From the NCBI RefSeq assembly GCF_040548815.1, contig NZ_JBEPSM010000002.1, positions 744,001 through 808,000 of the forward strand: 64,000 bases of DNA. The letters are read 5' to 3'. The stretch comes from Kaistia defluvii. Its GTDB lineage: Bacteria > Pseudomonadota > Alphaproteobacteria > Rhizobiales > Kaistiaceae. Shown in pieces: positions 27,310 through 35,851 of this stretch. A program made the position numbers and the translations under genes. Position 1 is the stretch's first letter. Every line of letters begins with the position of its first letter. Below the pieces are notes generated by a model. That model was not told the origin of the DNA, did not search any database, and was given only the letters and a program-made list of their open reading frames with translations.

Positions 27310-27774
27310 TTATGCGGGCATGAAGTCCGGGTCACGAAGCTGTTCCAAGGTCCATGGGCACTCTGCAGGAAAGGTCGATTTCGGCAGGCCCGTTTCGACT
27401 GCAGCCTCGCGTACCGCGTAGCGGTAGATGTCCGCAACGATTCGACCAGCATCCGCCTTCAGCGATCCATTGCGCTTTTCACGGCGCTCGATGTTGCCAC
27501 GCTCGCGCAAGACGGTGATTTCCCAGGAGGCGGATCGCTGTTCCGGCTGGTATGTCCATTTCAGCAGATGGCCAATCAGGAGGCGGTAGGAAGACTCCAG
27601 CGCATGACGCTGCTCACTCCCCATGTCCTCCAACTCCTCGATCAGGTTGGGCAAATCGACTTCATGGATGCGCTTCTGCTGCAAGAGTTCGATCTGCTCG
27701 TACAGCCAAGCAGAGAAATCATCTTCGTAATCGGTCGGCGGATCGAAGAGCGGCTTTTCCTTGGCGAGGCCCAT
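27310..27774 (-). CDS. DUF29 family protein
   Basis: A 154-residue protein with the DUF29 pattern: DYEDDFSAWLYEQIELLQQ, then LPNLIEELEDMGSEQRHALESSYRLLIGHLLKW in pieces, and a C-terminal FPAECPWTLEQLRDPDF. AGGAG lies 8 nt before ATG 27774, shortening the longest frame by 13 codons. DUF29 proteins are common in cyanobacteria and alphaproteobacteria and have no assigned role. Confidence 0.85.
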   Translation of the reverse strand: MGLAKEKPLFDPPTDYEDDFSAWLYEQIELLQQKRIHEVDLPNLIEELEDMGSEQRHALESSYRLLIGHLLKWTYQPEQRSASWEITVLRERGNIERREKRNGSLKADAGRIVADIYRYAVREAAVETGLPKSTFPAECPWTLEQLRDPDFMPA

Positions 27775-27910
27775 GCAGCTTTCTCCTGACCAAAGACAAA
27801 TGGGTCCGCTCACTATGCCACGAACGGGGCCCCGAGAGGAGTTCGTCTTTCGGGCCTGCCGAGGGACCGGTCAACCTTCTTTTCCAACGGCATTTCCATC
27901 CCCCGACCAT

Positions 27911-27950
27911 CATCCTGAGGCGCCCGACGAAGCCGGGCCTCGAAGGAGGA
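27911..27950. repeat. Dispersed palindromic (REP-like) element
   Basis: CATCCTGAGGCGCCCGACGA and the following CGGGCCTCGAAGGAGGA form an imperfect hairpin pairing TCCTGAGGCgCCCG with CGGGcCTCGAAGGA. Elements of the form CATCCTGAGG...CCTCGAAGGA are frequent between genes in Bosea, Bradyrhizobium and relatives. Confidence 0.6.
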
Positions 27951-27987
27951 TCTCTCCTCACTGGCACTGTGCGGAATATCCTTCCTT

Positions 27988-28110
27988 TACCTCTCCCTGA
28001 GGGAGAGGTCGACGGCCGCAGGCCGGCGGGTGAGGGTTTACGGCCTCACCGGATGGTTCCCTAAACCCTCACCCGGAGCTTCGATCCGACCTCTCCCTCA
28101 GGGAGAGGTA
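27988..28110. repeat. Nested long inverted repeat (cruciform-like intergenic element)
   Basis: A 24-bp sequence at 27988-28011 recurs as a perfect inverse at 28087-28110. Inside it, GGGTGAGGGTTTA (28028-28040) pairs with TAAACCCTCACCC (28062-28074). Each 24-bp arm is itself palindromic around CCTCTCCCTGAGGGAGAGG. The structure matches the dispersed intergenic elements known in Hyphomicrobiales. It occupies most of the gene-free 27775-28245 interval, together with the element at 27911. Confidence 0.75.
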
Positions 28111-28245
28111 AGGGGCAACGCGGCACGAGTTGGGAAATCGGGGCTCGCTTGTCGAAGTATGGGCCAGACACTCACGATGATGGTGGAGCAGGACCAACCG
28201 TCTTGAAAGGCTACGGGAACAACGCCGCCCGCAGTCCAAAACCGT

Positions 28246-29043
28246 TCAGTCCCGGCGCACGGGACGCTTCGCCGTCGCGCGTTCCTCGAATTGCATCAGC
28301 CGCAGCGAGGCGATTTCTTCGCGGGCGCCGGCCTCGGCGGCGTCCTTCATCGACGCCGCGACATAGGCGATGTGATCGATGGCCGCCTGGCGGGCGGCTT
28401 CGGGATCGCCGGCAAGGATCGCATCCCGGATCGCCTTGTGCTGGGCCAGGAGCTGGTCGCGCGAGCCGGCCTGGCCGTAGAGACGGCTGCGATTGTAGAA
28501 CACGCCGTCGGCCAGCAGCCGGTAACAGGCGCGCAGCACGTGGATGATGACGATGTTGTGCGTCGCCTCGCCGATCGCCTGGTGGAACTCAACGTCCAGC
28601 GCCGCCTCGCGCCGGAAGTCGGCCTTGCCGTGTTCGGCTTCCATCGTCTCGATGATGCGGCCGAGGATGATGCGGTCGGCCTCGGTGGCGCGCGTCGCCG
28701 CCATCGCCGCGGCCGTCGCCTCGATCTCGCGCCGGAATTCCAGATAGTCGCCGCCGGCCTTGGGCGATTGCGCGATCAGGTCGACGATCGGCGCGGCGAA
28801 GACAGACCCTTCGATCGCGGCCACATAGGTGCCGCCGCCCGGGCGGCTTTCGACCAGCCCGCGGCCCTCCAGCGCCTTCAGCGCATCGCGCAGGATCGGC
28901 CGCGAAACGCCGAGCGTCGCCGACAGGTCGCGCTCGCCCGGCAGCTTGTCGCCGGGATGCAGCACGCCCTCCAGCACCAGCATCTCGATCTGTCGCGCCA
29001 CCTCGTCGGCGGTCGCGCGGGAAGGAATCGGTTGAAAGACCAT
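28246..29043 (-). CDS. FadR/GntR-family regulator (LldR-like)
   Basis: A 265-residue GntR-family regulator. The winged helix (residues 8-75) reads ADEVARQIEMLVLEG, then LPGERDLSATLGVSRP and GRGLVESRPGGGTYV. The helical FCD effector domain follows, with metal-binding-type Asp/His positions (DVEFHQAIGEATHN). It is divergent from lldD across 103 bp containing a TGGTCAA/TTGATCCA inverted repeat. FadR-family LldR proteins repress lactate oxidation genes until lactate binds; that role is inferred from context. Confidence 0.88.
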   Translation of the reverse strand: MVFQPIPSRATADEVARQIEMLVLEGVLHPGDKLPGERDLSATLGVSRPILRDALKALEGRGLVESRPGGGTYVAAIEGSVFAAPIVDLIAQSPKAGGDYLEFRREIEATAAAMAATRATEADRIILGRIIETMEAEHGKADFRREAALDVEFHQAIGEATHNIVIIHVLRACYRLLADGVFYNRSRLYGQAGSRDQLLAQHKAIRDAILAGDPEAARQAAIDHIAYVAASMKDAAEAGAREEIASLRLMQFEERATAKRPVRRD

Positions 29044-29074
29044 GCGGAAGAGCCTATCAGCGGAAATCAGGAAG

Positions 29075-29093
29075 TGGTCAAGAAATTGATCCA
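29075..29093. promoter_or_regulatory. Candidate LldR operator before lldD
   Basis: TGGTCAAGAAATTGATCCA is an imperfect inverted repeat, TGG(A)TCAA on both sides, with the TGGT...CCA ends typical of FadR/LldR-family operators. It lies 54 bp upstream of the lldD start and 32 bp upstream of the regulator start. Confidence 0.5.
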
Positions 29094-29146
29094 GTTGGCG
29101 GGCGCGGCTCGCCTTTCAAGAATTCATATGAAATTGGAGCGGCGCC

Positions 29147-30292
29147 ATGGGCGGCTTGAAGGACGCAACGAGCATTGCAGACCTGAGATTGTTGGCGAAG
29201 CGCCGCGTGCCGCGCGCCTTTTTCGATTATGCCGATCGCGGCTCCTACAATGAGGAAACGATCGACGCCAACTCGGCCGACTTCAAGGCCCTCAAGCTGC
29301 GCCAGCGCGTCATGGTCGACGTGTCCAACCGCTCGACCGAAGTCACGCTGCTCGGCGAGAAGTTCGCCTATCCCTTCGCCTTCGCCCCGACCGGCCTGAC
29401 CGGCATGCAGCATGCCGATGGCGAGATCCTGGCGGCCAAGGCCTGCGAGAAGGCCAACATCCCGTTCGCGCTGTCGACCATGTCGATCTGCTCGATCGAA
29501 GACGTGGCGGCGGCGACCTCGCGGCCGTTCTGGTTCCAGCTCTACGTCATGAAGAACCGCAACTTCGCCAAGCAGCTGGTCGAGCGCGCCATCGCCGCCA
29601 AGTGCTCGGCCCTCATCCTGACGCTCGACCTGCAGGTGCAGGGCCAGCGCCACCGCGACATCAAGAACGGCATGACCGTGCCGCCGCAGATCAAGCTGCA
29701 CAACGTCCTCGACATGGCGACCAAGCTGCCATGGGCGTTCAAGGTTCTGGGCAGCAAGCACAAGACCTTCGGCAATCTGAACGGCGTCGAGGGCATGAGC
29801 GGCGTCAAGTCGCTGGGCCAGTGGATCTCCGGCCAGTTCGACCCAGCGCTGAACTGGGATGACGTCGCCTGGATCCGCTCGATCTGGCCCGGCAAGCTGA
29901 TCCTCAAGGGCGTTCTCGATGTCGGCGACGCGCAGAAGGCGGTCAACACCGGTGCCGACGCGATCGTCGTTTCCAACCATGGCGGCCGCCAGCTCGACGG
30001 CGCGCCGTCCGCCATCTCGCGCCTGCCGCGTATTGTCGACGCCGTCGGCAACCAGACCGAAATCCTGTTCGACAGCGGCATCCGCTCGGGCCAGGACGTG
30101 CTGCGCGCGCTGGCGCTCGGCGCCAAGGGCTGCATGCTGGGCAAGGCCTTCCTGTTCGGCCTTGGCGCCGGCGGTGAAGAGGGTGTCTCGAAGGTCATCC
30201 AGATCGTCGGCAAGGAGCTCGACGTCTCGATGGCGCTGACAGGTCGTCGCACCCTGGCCGAGATCGACGATACCGTCATCGATCGGGGTTGA
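29147..30292 (+). CDS. lldD: L-lactate dehydrogenase, FMN-dependent alpha-hydroxy-acid family
   Basis: A 381-residue FMN flavoprotein that oxidises L-lactate (or a similar 2-hydroxy acid) to pyruvate and feeds electrons to the respiratory chain. The TIM-barrel signature SNHGGRQLDG carries the catalytic His and Arg. Other family segments are FDYADRGSYNEET, FAPTGLTGMQHADGE and LILTLDLQVQGQRHRD. The length equals that of LldD. It sits next to an LldR-like regulator. Glycolate or mandelate oxidation cannot be excluded by sequence, since the family is close. Confidence 0.9.
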   Translation: MGGLKDATSIADLRLLAKRRVPRAFFDYADRGSYNEETIDANSADFKALKLRQRVMVDVSNRSTEVTLLGEKFAYPFAFAPTGLTGMQHADGEILAAKACEKANIPFALSTMSICSIEDVAAATSRPFWFQLYVMKNRNFAKQLVERAIAAKCSALILTLDLQVQGQRHRDIKNGMTVPPQIKLHNVLDMATKLPWAFKVLGSKHKTFGNLNGVEGMSGVKSLGQWISGQFDPALNWDDVAWIRSIWPGKLILKGVLDVGDAQKAVNTGADAIVVSNHGGRQLDGAPSAISRLPRIVDAVGNQTEILFDSGIRSGQDVLRALALGAKGCMLGKAFLFGLGAGGEEGVSKVIQIVGKELDVSMALTGRRTLAEIDDTVIDRG

Positions 30293-30348
30293 GCCCTATC
30301 CGTCCCGGCCCTACTGCTTAGTCAGTTGGGCGCGGGATCGAGGGCGCG

Positions 30349-31629
30349 ATGCGCGAAGGACCAAGACGTTTCGAGGATCATCCGCTTCGAAGCGCGGTGC
30401 TGAACGAGATCCATGCGCGGCCTTTCCACATGATGGAAGCGCCGCGCATTGTTTTGAACTACGCCTTCATGACCGATGCCGGCCACGCGGACGCGGCCCG
30501 CGACCGTCTCGCGGCGCTGTGTATCCGCAACGGCCTGCCGCAACCGGCAGCACATGCGCGCCATCACGTTGTCGATCTCTGCGGCGGCACGCTGCGCTGG
30601 GAGAGCCACGCCGAATTCACCACCTATAGCTGGGATGCGCGCGGCGGCGCCGGCGCGCTGCCGGCCGAGACGCCGTTCGGCGAGGCCTTCGAGGCGCCAG
30701 GCCCGCTGATGGTGGCCGCGCGGCTCGACCTCGTCGCCGACCAGCGCCCGATCGCCGAGCTGCTCTCCGGCTTCGATCCGGGCTCGCTCGCTGTCTCGGA
30801 AGTGGCCGGGGGCAGGGGGCTGATCGCATCCGATTTTCGCGAGGATGGTGACGGCTATACGCGCCTGCTGGTGGTCGATCGTGGGCTCGAGCCGCAGGAG
30901 GCGGGGCCGATCGTCCAGCGCCTGCTCGAGCTTGAGACTTATCGGACGCTGGCCATGCTCGGCCTGCCGGAAGCGCAGCGCCTGCATCCCGAGCTTCGCC
31001 GTATCGAGATGGATCTGGTCGCCAATACCGGCCGCTTCCGCGCCAGCGAAGGCTTCGAGGCCAACCGTGCCTTGCTCGACGACCTGACCGCCCAGGCCGG
31101 CGATCTGGAAGCCGGCGCCGCCGAAAGCGCCTTCCGCTTCGGCGCTAGCCGCGCCTATTCCGAGATCGTGCGCCTGCGCCTCAACGCCATGGATGAACAG
31201 CCGATCGCCGGCTATTCGAGCTTCACGGCCTTTCTCGCCCGCCGCATGGCGCCGGCGATGCGCACCTGCCAGACGGTGGAGGGGCGCCAGCAGGACCTGT
31301 CGCGAAAGCTCGCCCGCGCCGCTGCCCTGCTGCGCGCCCGCGTCGATGTCGAGCTGTCGCAGCAGAACCGCGCTTTGCTCGACAGCATGAACCGCCGCGC
31401 CCGGCTGCAACTGCGCCTGCAGCAGACGGTCGAAGGGCTCTCGGTCGCGGCGATCAGCTATTACATCGTCGGGCTGATCGGCTATCTGGCGAAGGGATCG
31501 TCCGTCGTCGGCTTCGAGCTGGACCCGGCGCATGTCACCGCCTTCGCGGTGATCCCGGTGGCGCTGTTCGTCTGGTTCCTGGTCCGCCGCATCCGCTCGA
31601 AGCATAATGACGGGCATGGCGCCGACTAG
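30349..31629 (+). CDS. DUF3422 family membrane-anchored protein
   Basis: A 426-residue protein of the DUF3422 family. The N-terminus FEDHPLRSAVLNEIHARPF and the block RWESHAEFTTYSWD are typical. The C-terminal part contains a coiled region (LSRKLARAAALLRARVDVELSQQN) and two membrane helices (SVAAISYYIVGLIGYLA; VTAFAVIPVALFVWFLV). The function is unknown. Its 3' end overlaps the convergent LysR gene by 4 bp. Confidence 0.85.
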   Translation: MREGPRRFEDHPLRSAVLNEIHARPFHMMEAPRIVLNYAFMTDAGHADAARDRLAALCIRNGLPQPAAHARHHVVDLCGGTLRWESHAEFTTYSWDARGGAGALPAETPFGEAFEAPGPLMVAARLDLVADQRPIAELLSGFDPGSLAVSEVAGGRGLIASDFREDGDGYTRLLVVDRGLEPQEAGPIVQRLLELETYRTLAMLGLPEAQRLHPELRRIEMDLVANTGRFRASEGFEANRALLDDLTAQAGDLEAGAAESAFRFGASRAYSEIVRLRLNAMDEQPIAGYSSFTAFLARRMAPAMRTCQTVEGRQQDLSRKLARAAALLRARVDVELSQQNRALLDSMNRRARLQLRLQQTVEGLSVAAISYYIVGLIGYLAKGSSVVGFELDPAHVTAFAVIPVALFVWFLVRRIRSKHNDGHGAD

Positions 31630-32555
31630 GGGGTAGCCGGCGCGAGGATCTTGCCGAGGCCTTCGTCCCAGTGCGGGTGCTCGCCATAGAGCCCGGCGAG
31701 GTGGTCGATGAACAGCCGCACCTTGGCGGCGAGGAAGCGCCGGCTCGGATAAACGGCATGCACCGCCACATGCCGCGAGGCGCGGTAGGCGGGCAGCACC
31801 ACGACCAGGCGGCCCTCGCGAAGCTCCGGCCCGACATCCCAGGTCGAGCGGTAGGCGATGCCGAGGCCTGCCAGCACCGCTTCGCGCACCACCTCGTTGG
31901 AATTGGTGCGAAGCCTGCCCTCGACATGCACCGTCACCGGGCCGTCCGGCCCTTCCACCCGCCAGGGATCCTGGCTGGCGGTGGCGAGCAGCGTGTGCTT
32001 CGACAATTCAGCGATGGTCTGCGGCGTGCCATGTTCGGCGAGATAGGCCGGCGTCGCGCAGAGCAGGCGGTGGTTCGGCGCCAGGCGTCGCGCCACAAGG
32101 CTCGAATCCGTCAGCTCGGCGATGCGGATCGAGACGTCGATGCCGTCCTTGACCAAGTCGACGAACTCGTCGGAGAGCACGAGATTGACCGAAAGGCCGG
32201 GATTGGCGGCGAGAAAGCTGCCCAGATGCGGCGCGATGTGCAGCCGGCCGAAGGTGGTGGGCGCGGAGACCTTGAGCGTGCCGCGCGCCACGTCGGATCG
32301 CCGGCTGACGAACGACTCCGCCTCGTCGATCGAGGCGAGGATCTGCACCACGCGGTCGTGGAAGCCGCGCCCGGCCTCCGTCAGCGCAATCTGCCGGGTG
32401 GTGCGCTGCAACAGGCGCGTGCCAAGCCGATCCTCCAGACGCTTCAGGCGCTTGGAGACGACGGCGGGAGAGAGATCAAGCTCGCGGCCCGCGGCGGAAA
32501 GGCTTCCGGCGGTGACAACGCGGGCGAAGATCTCCATATCGGATAAGGTGCTCAT
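31626..32555 (-). CDS. LysR-family transcriptional regulator (divergent from glcD)
   Basis: A 309-residue LysR regulator close to the CrgA/DmlR subgroup, with the N-terminal helix-turn-helix SLSAAGRELDLSPAVVSKRLKRLE and QRTTRQIALTEAG. The effector domain follows GTLKVSAPTTFGRLHIAP. The gene starts at ATG 32555, with 126 bp to the divergent glcD start, and this gap holds an ATCCT-N6-AGGAT inverted repeat. Regulation of glycolate oxidation is likely from position but not shown. Confidence 0.88.
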   Translation of the reverse strand: MSTLSDMEIFARVVTAGSLSAAGRELDLSPAVVSKRLKRLEDRLGTRLLQRTTRQIALTEAGRGFHDRVVQILASIDEAESFVSRRSDVARGTLKVSAPTTFGRLHIAPHLGSFLAANPGLSVNLVLSDEFVDLVKDGIDVSIRIAELTDSSLVARRLAPNHRLLCATPAYLAEHGTPQTIAELSKHTLLATASQDPWRVEGPDGPVTVHVEGRLRTNSNEVVREAVLAGLGIAYRSTWDVGPELREGRLVVVLPAYRASRHVAVHAVYPSRRFLAAKVRLFIDHLAGLYGEHPHWDEGLGKILAPATP

Positions 32556-32591
32556 TGCCTCTATAGTGGCAAAAAAACAGGGGCATTTTCA

Positions 32592-32607
32592 ATCCTGGGG
32601 CAAGGAT
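32592..32607. promoter_or_regulatory. Inverted repeat in the LysR/glcD divergent promoter
   Basis: ATCCT (32592-32596) and AGGAT (32603-32607) form an inverted repeat separated by 6 bp, placed 75 bp upstream of the glcD start. It is a candidate LysR site based on symmetry and position. Confidence 0.35.
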
Positions 32608-32681
32608 GATTGTTTTCTATCCCGGCTTGGGTACAAAACCGTCCGCGCCTAGAGTGGTTCTGAACTGGGAGGGAGGCTGCC

Positions 32682-34115
32682 ATGTCCGCGATTGAGATTC
32701 CGAAGCCGGACCCGCGCATCCTCGCGCGCCGTGCGGAAATTCTCGCCGGCCTCGCCGCGCTGGTGCCGCCGACCTCGCTGATTACCGAGGAGGACGAGCG
32801 CCGCGCCTTCGAGACCGACGCGCTCACCGCCTATCGTCGCATCCCAATGGCCGTTGTGTTGCCGGAAACCACCGAGCAGGTTTCCAAGGTGCTAACATTC
32901 CTGAACCGGGAGGGCGTCAAGGTCGTCGCCCGCGGCGCCGGCACGTCGCTGGCCGGCGGCGCCATCCCGAGCGAGGACGCGGTCGTCCTCGGCGTCTCAA
33001 AGATGAGCCGGATCCTCGACGTCGACACCGCCAACCGCACCATCCGCGTCGAGTCCGGCGTCACCAATCTCGGCGTCTCCGGCGCCGTCGCCCATCTCGG
33101 CTTCTTCTATGCGCCCGACCCGTCGAGCCAGCTTGCCTGCACCATCGCCGGCAATATCGGCATGAACTCCGGCGGCGCGCATTGCCTGAAATATGGCGTT
33201 ACCACCAACAACGTGCTGGGCGTCAAGATCGTGCTGATCGACGGCACCATCGTCGAGATCGGCGGCGCGCATATGGATGCGGCCGGCTATGACCTTTTGG
33301 GCCTGATCGTCGGCTCCGAAGGCCAGCTCGGCGTCGTCACCGAGGCGACGCTGCGCATCCTGCCGCTCGCCGAAGGCGCGCGACCGATGCTGATGGGCTT
33401 CCAGTCGGCCGAGGACGCCGGCGCCTGCGTGGCCGCGATCATCGCATCCGGCATCATCCCGGTCGCGATCGAATATATGGACCGTCCGGCGATCCAGGTC
33501 TGCGAAGCCTTCGCCCATGCCGGCTATCCGCTCGATGTCGAGGCGCTGCTGATCATCGAGGTCGAGGGTTCCGAAGCCGAGATCGAGGACCTGATCGGCA
33601 AGATCACGCGGATCGCTGCCGATTATGATCCGTCGGGCCTGCGCGTTTCGCAATCGGAAGCCGAGAGCGCCGCGATCTGGAAGGGCCGCAAATCCGCCTT
33701 CGGCGCGATGGGGCGGCTCGCCGACTATATCTGCATGGACGGCACGATCCCGACCGGCCAGCTCTCCGCCGTCCTGACCGGCATCGCCGAGATCTGCGCC
33801 GGCTATGGCCTGCGCGTCTCCAACATCTTCCATGCCGGCGATGGCAATCTGCATCCGCTGGTGCTGTTCAATGCCAACGATCCGGTTGAGCAGCACAAGG
33901 CCGAGCGCTGCGGCGAGGACATCCTCAAGCTCTGCGTCGATCTGGGCGGTTGCCTGACCGGCGAGCACGGCGTCGGCATCGAGAAGCGCGACCTGATGAC
34001 CTACCAGTTCAACACCATCGATCTCGACCAGCAGATGCGTGTGAAAACCGCGCTCGATCCGCAGTGGCTGCTCAATCCGCACAAGGTGTTTCCGCTCGCG
34101 GGGCGCCCGGTCTGA
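32682..34115 (+). CDS. glcD: Glycolate oxidase subunit GlcD (FAD-linked)
   Basis: A 477-residue FAD-binding subunit of glycolate oxidase (GlcDEF), which converts glycolate to glyoxylate. The PCMH-type FAD-binding domain has RGAGTSLAGGAIP and TIAGNIGMNSGGAHCLKYG. The C-terminal domain carries NIFHAGDGNLHPLVLFN and GEHGVGIEKRDLM, typical of GlcD and D-lactate dehydrogenase-like proteins. ATG 32682 follows GGGAGGGAGGCTGCC. glcE starts 7 bp after the stop in its longest frame. Confidence 0.93.
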   Translation: MSAIEIPKPDPRILARRAEILAGLAALVPPTSLITEEDERRAFETDALTAYRRIPMAVVLPETTEQVSKVLTFLNREGVKVVARGAGTSLAGGAIPSEDAVVLGVSKMSRILDVDTANRTIRVESGVTNLGVSGAVAHLGFFYAPDPSSQLACTIAGNIGMNSGGAHCLKYGVTTNNVLGVKIVLIDGTIVEIGGAHMDAAGYDLLGLIVGSEGQLGVVTEATLRILPLAEGARPMLMGFQSAEDAGACVAAIIASGIIPVAIEYMDRPAIQVCEAFAHAGYPLDVEALLIIEVEGSEAEIEDLIGKITRIAADYDPSGLRVSQSEAESAAIWKGRKSAFGAMGRLADYICMDGTIPTGQLSAVLTGIAEICAGYGLRVSNIFHAGDGNLHPLVLFNANDPVEQHKAERCGEDILKLCVDLGGCLTGEHGVGIEKRDLMTYQFNTIDLDQQMRVKTALDPQWLLNPHKVFPLAGRPV

Positions 34116-34122
34116 TGTGTGA

Positions 34123-35322
34123 ATGTCCGTACTTCGAGAAAGCATGCCGATGACGTCGATCCTTCTCCCCGACAGCGAGACCGAGATCGAGGCGATCGTG
34201 CATGAGGCGGCGCAGTCGCACAGCCCGCTCGCGATCCATGGCGGCGGCACGCGGCCGATCGGCAAGCCGGTGCACGCGGACCGGACGCTTTCGACGAAGC
34301 TTCTGACCGGCATCACGCTGTACGAACCGTCGGAGCTCGTCATCTCGGCCCGCGCCGGTACGCCCCTGGCCGAGATCCAGCAGACGCTGGCCGCCAACCG
34401 GCAACGCCTGCCCTTCGAGCCGATCGACTACCGCCACCTGCTCGGCAATCACGGCATCCCGACGATCGGCGGCGTCACCGCTTCCAACAGTTCCGGTCCC
34501 CGTCGCATCCATTCGGGCGCGGCGCGCGACTCGCTGATCGGCGTCCGCGCCACCACCGGGCGGGGCGAGACGATCAAGTCCGGCGGCCGCGTCATGAAGA
34601 ACGTGACCGGCTATGATTTCGTCAAGCTGCTGGCCGGGTCCTGGGGCACGCTCGCCGTGCTGACGGAAATCACCTACAAGCTGCTGCCGGAAGCCGAGAC
34701 GGAACTGACGCTGCTCCTGACCGGGCTGTCGGCGGAGTGCGCCGTCGAGGCGATGACGACGGCCCTCGGTACGCCGTTCGAAGTGACGGGCGCGGCGCAT
34801 CTGCCGGCGACCGACGGCATGCCGACCCGCACGGCGCTGCGACTGGAAGGCTTCGACGCCTCGGTCCGCTATCGTACCGACCGGCTCTATTCGGTGCTGC
34901 AGCCGTTTGTCGCGTTCGAGACGATTGCCGCCGAAGCCTCGCGCGTGCTCTGGGCGTCCATACGCGACGTCGAGGCGCTGGAAACGCCGCACGATGCCAC
35001 GATCTGGCGGATTTCGGTCCGGCCGACCGATGGCCCGAGGGTCGGCGAGTCGTTGAAAGCTAAGCTTGGCAGCCGCGTGCTCTATGACTGGGCCGGCGGC
35101 CTGGTCTGGGCGAGCGCTCCGGCGGATGGCGATGGTGGCGCGGCCGTCGTGCGCGGCGCGGTCGCCTCCGTTGGGGGGCATGCCATGCTGGTGCGCGGAT
35201 CGCCGGAACTGCGCGCCAGCGTGCCGGTGTTCGAGCCGGAGTCGCCCGGCGTGGCGGCGATGAGCCGCCTGATCAAGGCGACCTTCGATCCCGCCGGCGT
35301 GCTCAATCCGGGGCGGATGTAG
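34123..35322 (+). CDS. glcE: Glycolate oxidase subunit GlcE
   Basis: A protein of up to 399 residues with a shorter FAD-binding domain than GlcD. Motifs are IHGGGTRPIGKP, GNHGIPTIGGVTASNSSGPRR and GGRVMKNVTGYDFVKLLAGSWG, diagnostic of GlcE. ATG 34144 and ATG 34150 (MTSILLPDSE) are alternative starts; GAGA is 5 nt before 34144. Coupled to glcD. The subunit is needed for glycolate oxidase activity, with FAD or electron-transfer roles inferred from the family. Confidence 0.92.
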   Translation: MSVLRESMPMTSILLPDSETEIEAIVHEAAQSHSPLAIHGGGTRPIGKPVHADRTLSTKLLTGITLYEPSELVISARAGTPLAEIQQTLAANRQRLPFEPIDYRHLLGNHGIPTIGGVTASNSSGPRRIHSGAARDSLIGVRATTGRGETIKSGGRVMKNVTGYDFVKLLAGSWGTLAVLTEITYKLLPEAETELTLLLTGLSAECAVEAMTTALGTPFEVTGAAHLPATDGMPTRTALRLEGFDASVRYRTDRLYSVLQPFVAFETIAAEASRVLWASIRDVEALETPHDATIWRISVRPTDGPRVGESLKAKLGSRVLYDWAGGLVWASAPADGDGGAAVVRGAVASVGGHAMLVRGSPELRASVPVFEPESPGVAAMSRLIKATFDPAGVLNPGRM

Positions 35323-35391
35323 GCGATGCCGGATATTGGGACCGCTGCGGGCAGGCCGCCGGCGCCGCAGGACGCCGCGGCCTTTCTGGAC

Positions 35392-35730
35392 CTACTTCTC
35401 GGTGAAGCGGACGACGCCGACTTCGCAGACATCGACGCCTTCCAAAATGGCTTCGCTGTCGTCGACGAAGACGCCCTTGAAGTCGAATTTGCAGTAGCCG
35501 CTGCCGTCATCGATGTTGATGCTGACCGACCCACCGGCCGGAACCTGGTCGTCGCCGAGAATGTCTTCCTCCCAGTCGCTGGCGCCGACATTCGAGGCGT
35601 AGAATTCGTTCAGATCGCTGTTGGTCTCGTTGATGATCTTGACCTTGCGATTTTCGGCATGGGCCGCTCCGCCAAGGACCATGGTTGCAAAGACCACCGC
35701 GCCCAGGGCGGTCCACAGGCGATGCTGCAT
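35392..35730 (-). CDS. Small secreted protein, opposite strand inside the glc cluster
   Basis: A 112-residue protein with a clear signal peptide (residues 1-25, cleavage after AAHA). The mature domain reads KVKIINETNSDLNEFYASN, GASDWEEDILGDD, VSINIDDGSGYCKFDFK and VDVCEVGVVRF. The two Cys in the mature part may form a disulfide. Similar short periplasmic proteins recur in alphaproteobacteria without an assigned function. AAAGGA 6 nt before ATG 35730 fixes the start. It lies head-to-head with glcF, between glcE and glcF, so it probably gives glcF its own promoter region. Confidence 0.8.
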   Translation of the reverse strand: MQHRLWTALGAVVFATMVLGGAAHAENRKVKIINETNSDLNEFYASNVGASDWEEDILGDDQVPAGGSVSINIDDGSGYCKFDFKGVFVDDSEAILEGVDVCEVGVVRFTEK

Positions 35731-35851
35731 AATCATTCCTTTGATAGCACTGAAGAAATTTCAGGCGTCCCGCCAATGCCAGATGCCCCAAGGTCGCGCA
35801 AGCGTGATTGTTCGCCGTCCCTGACCCCGCCCGCTTCGGCAGAGTGACCCC

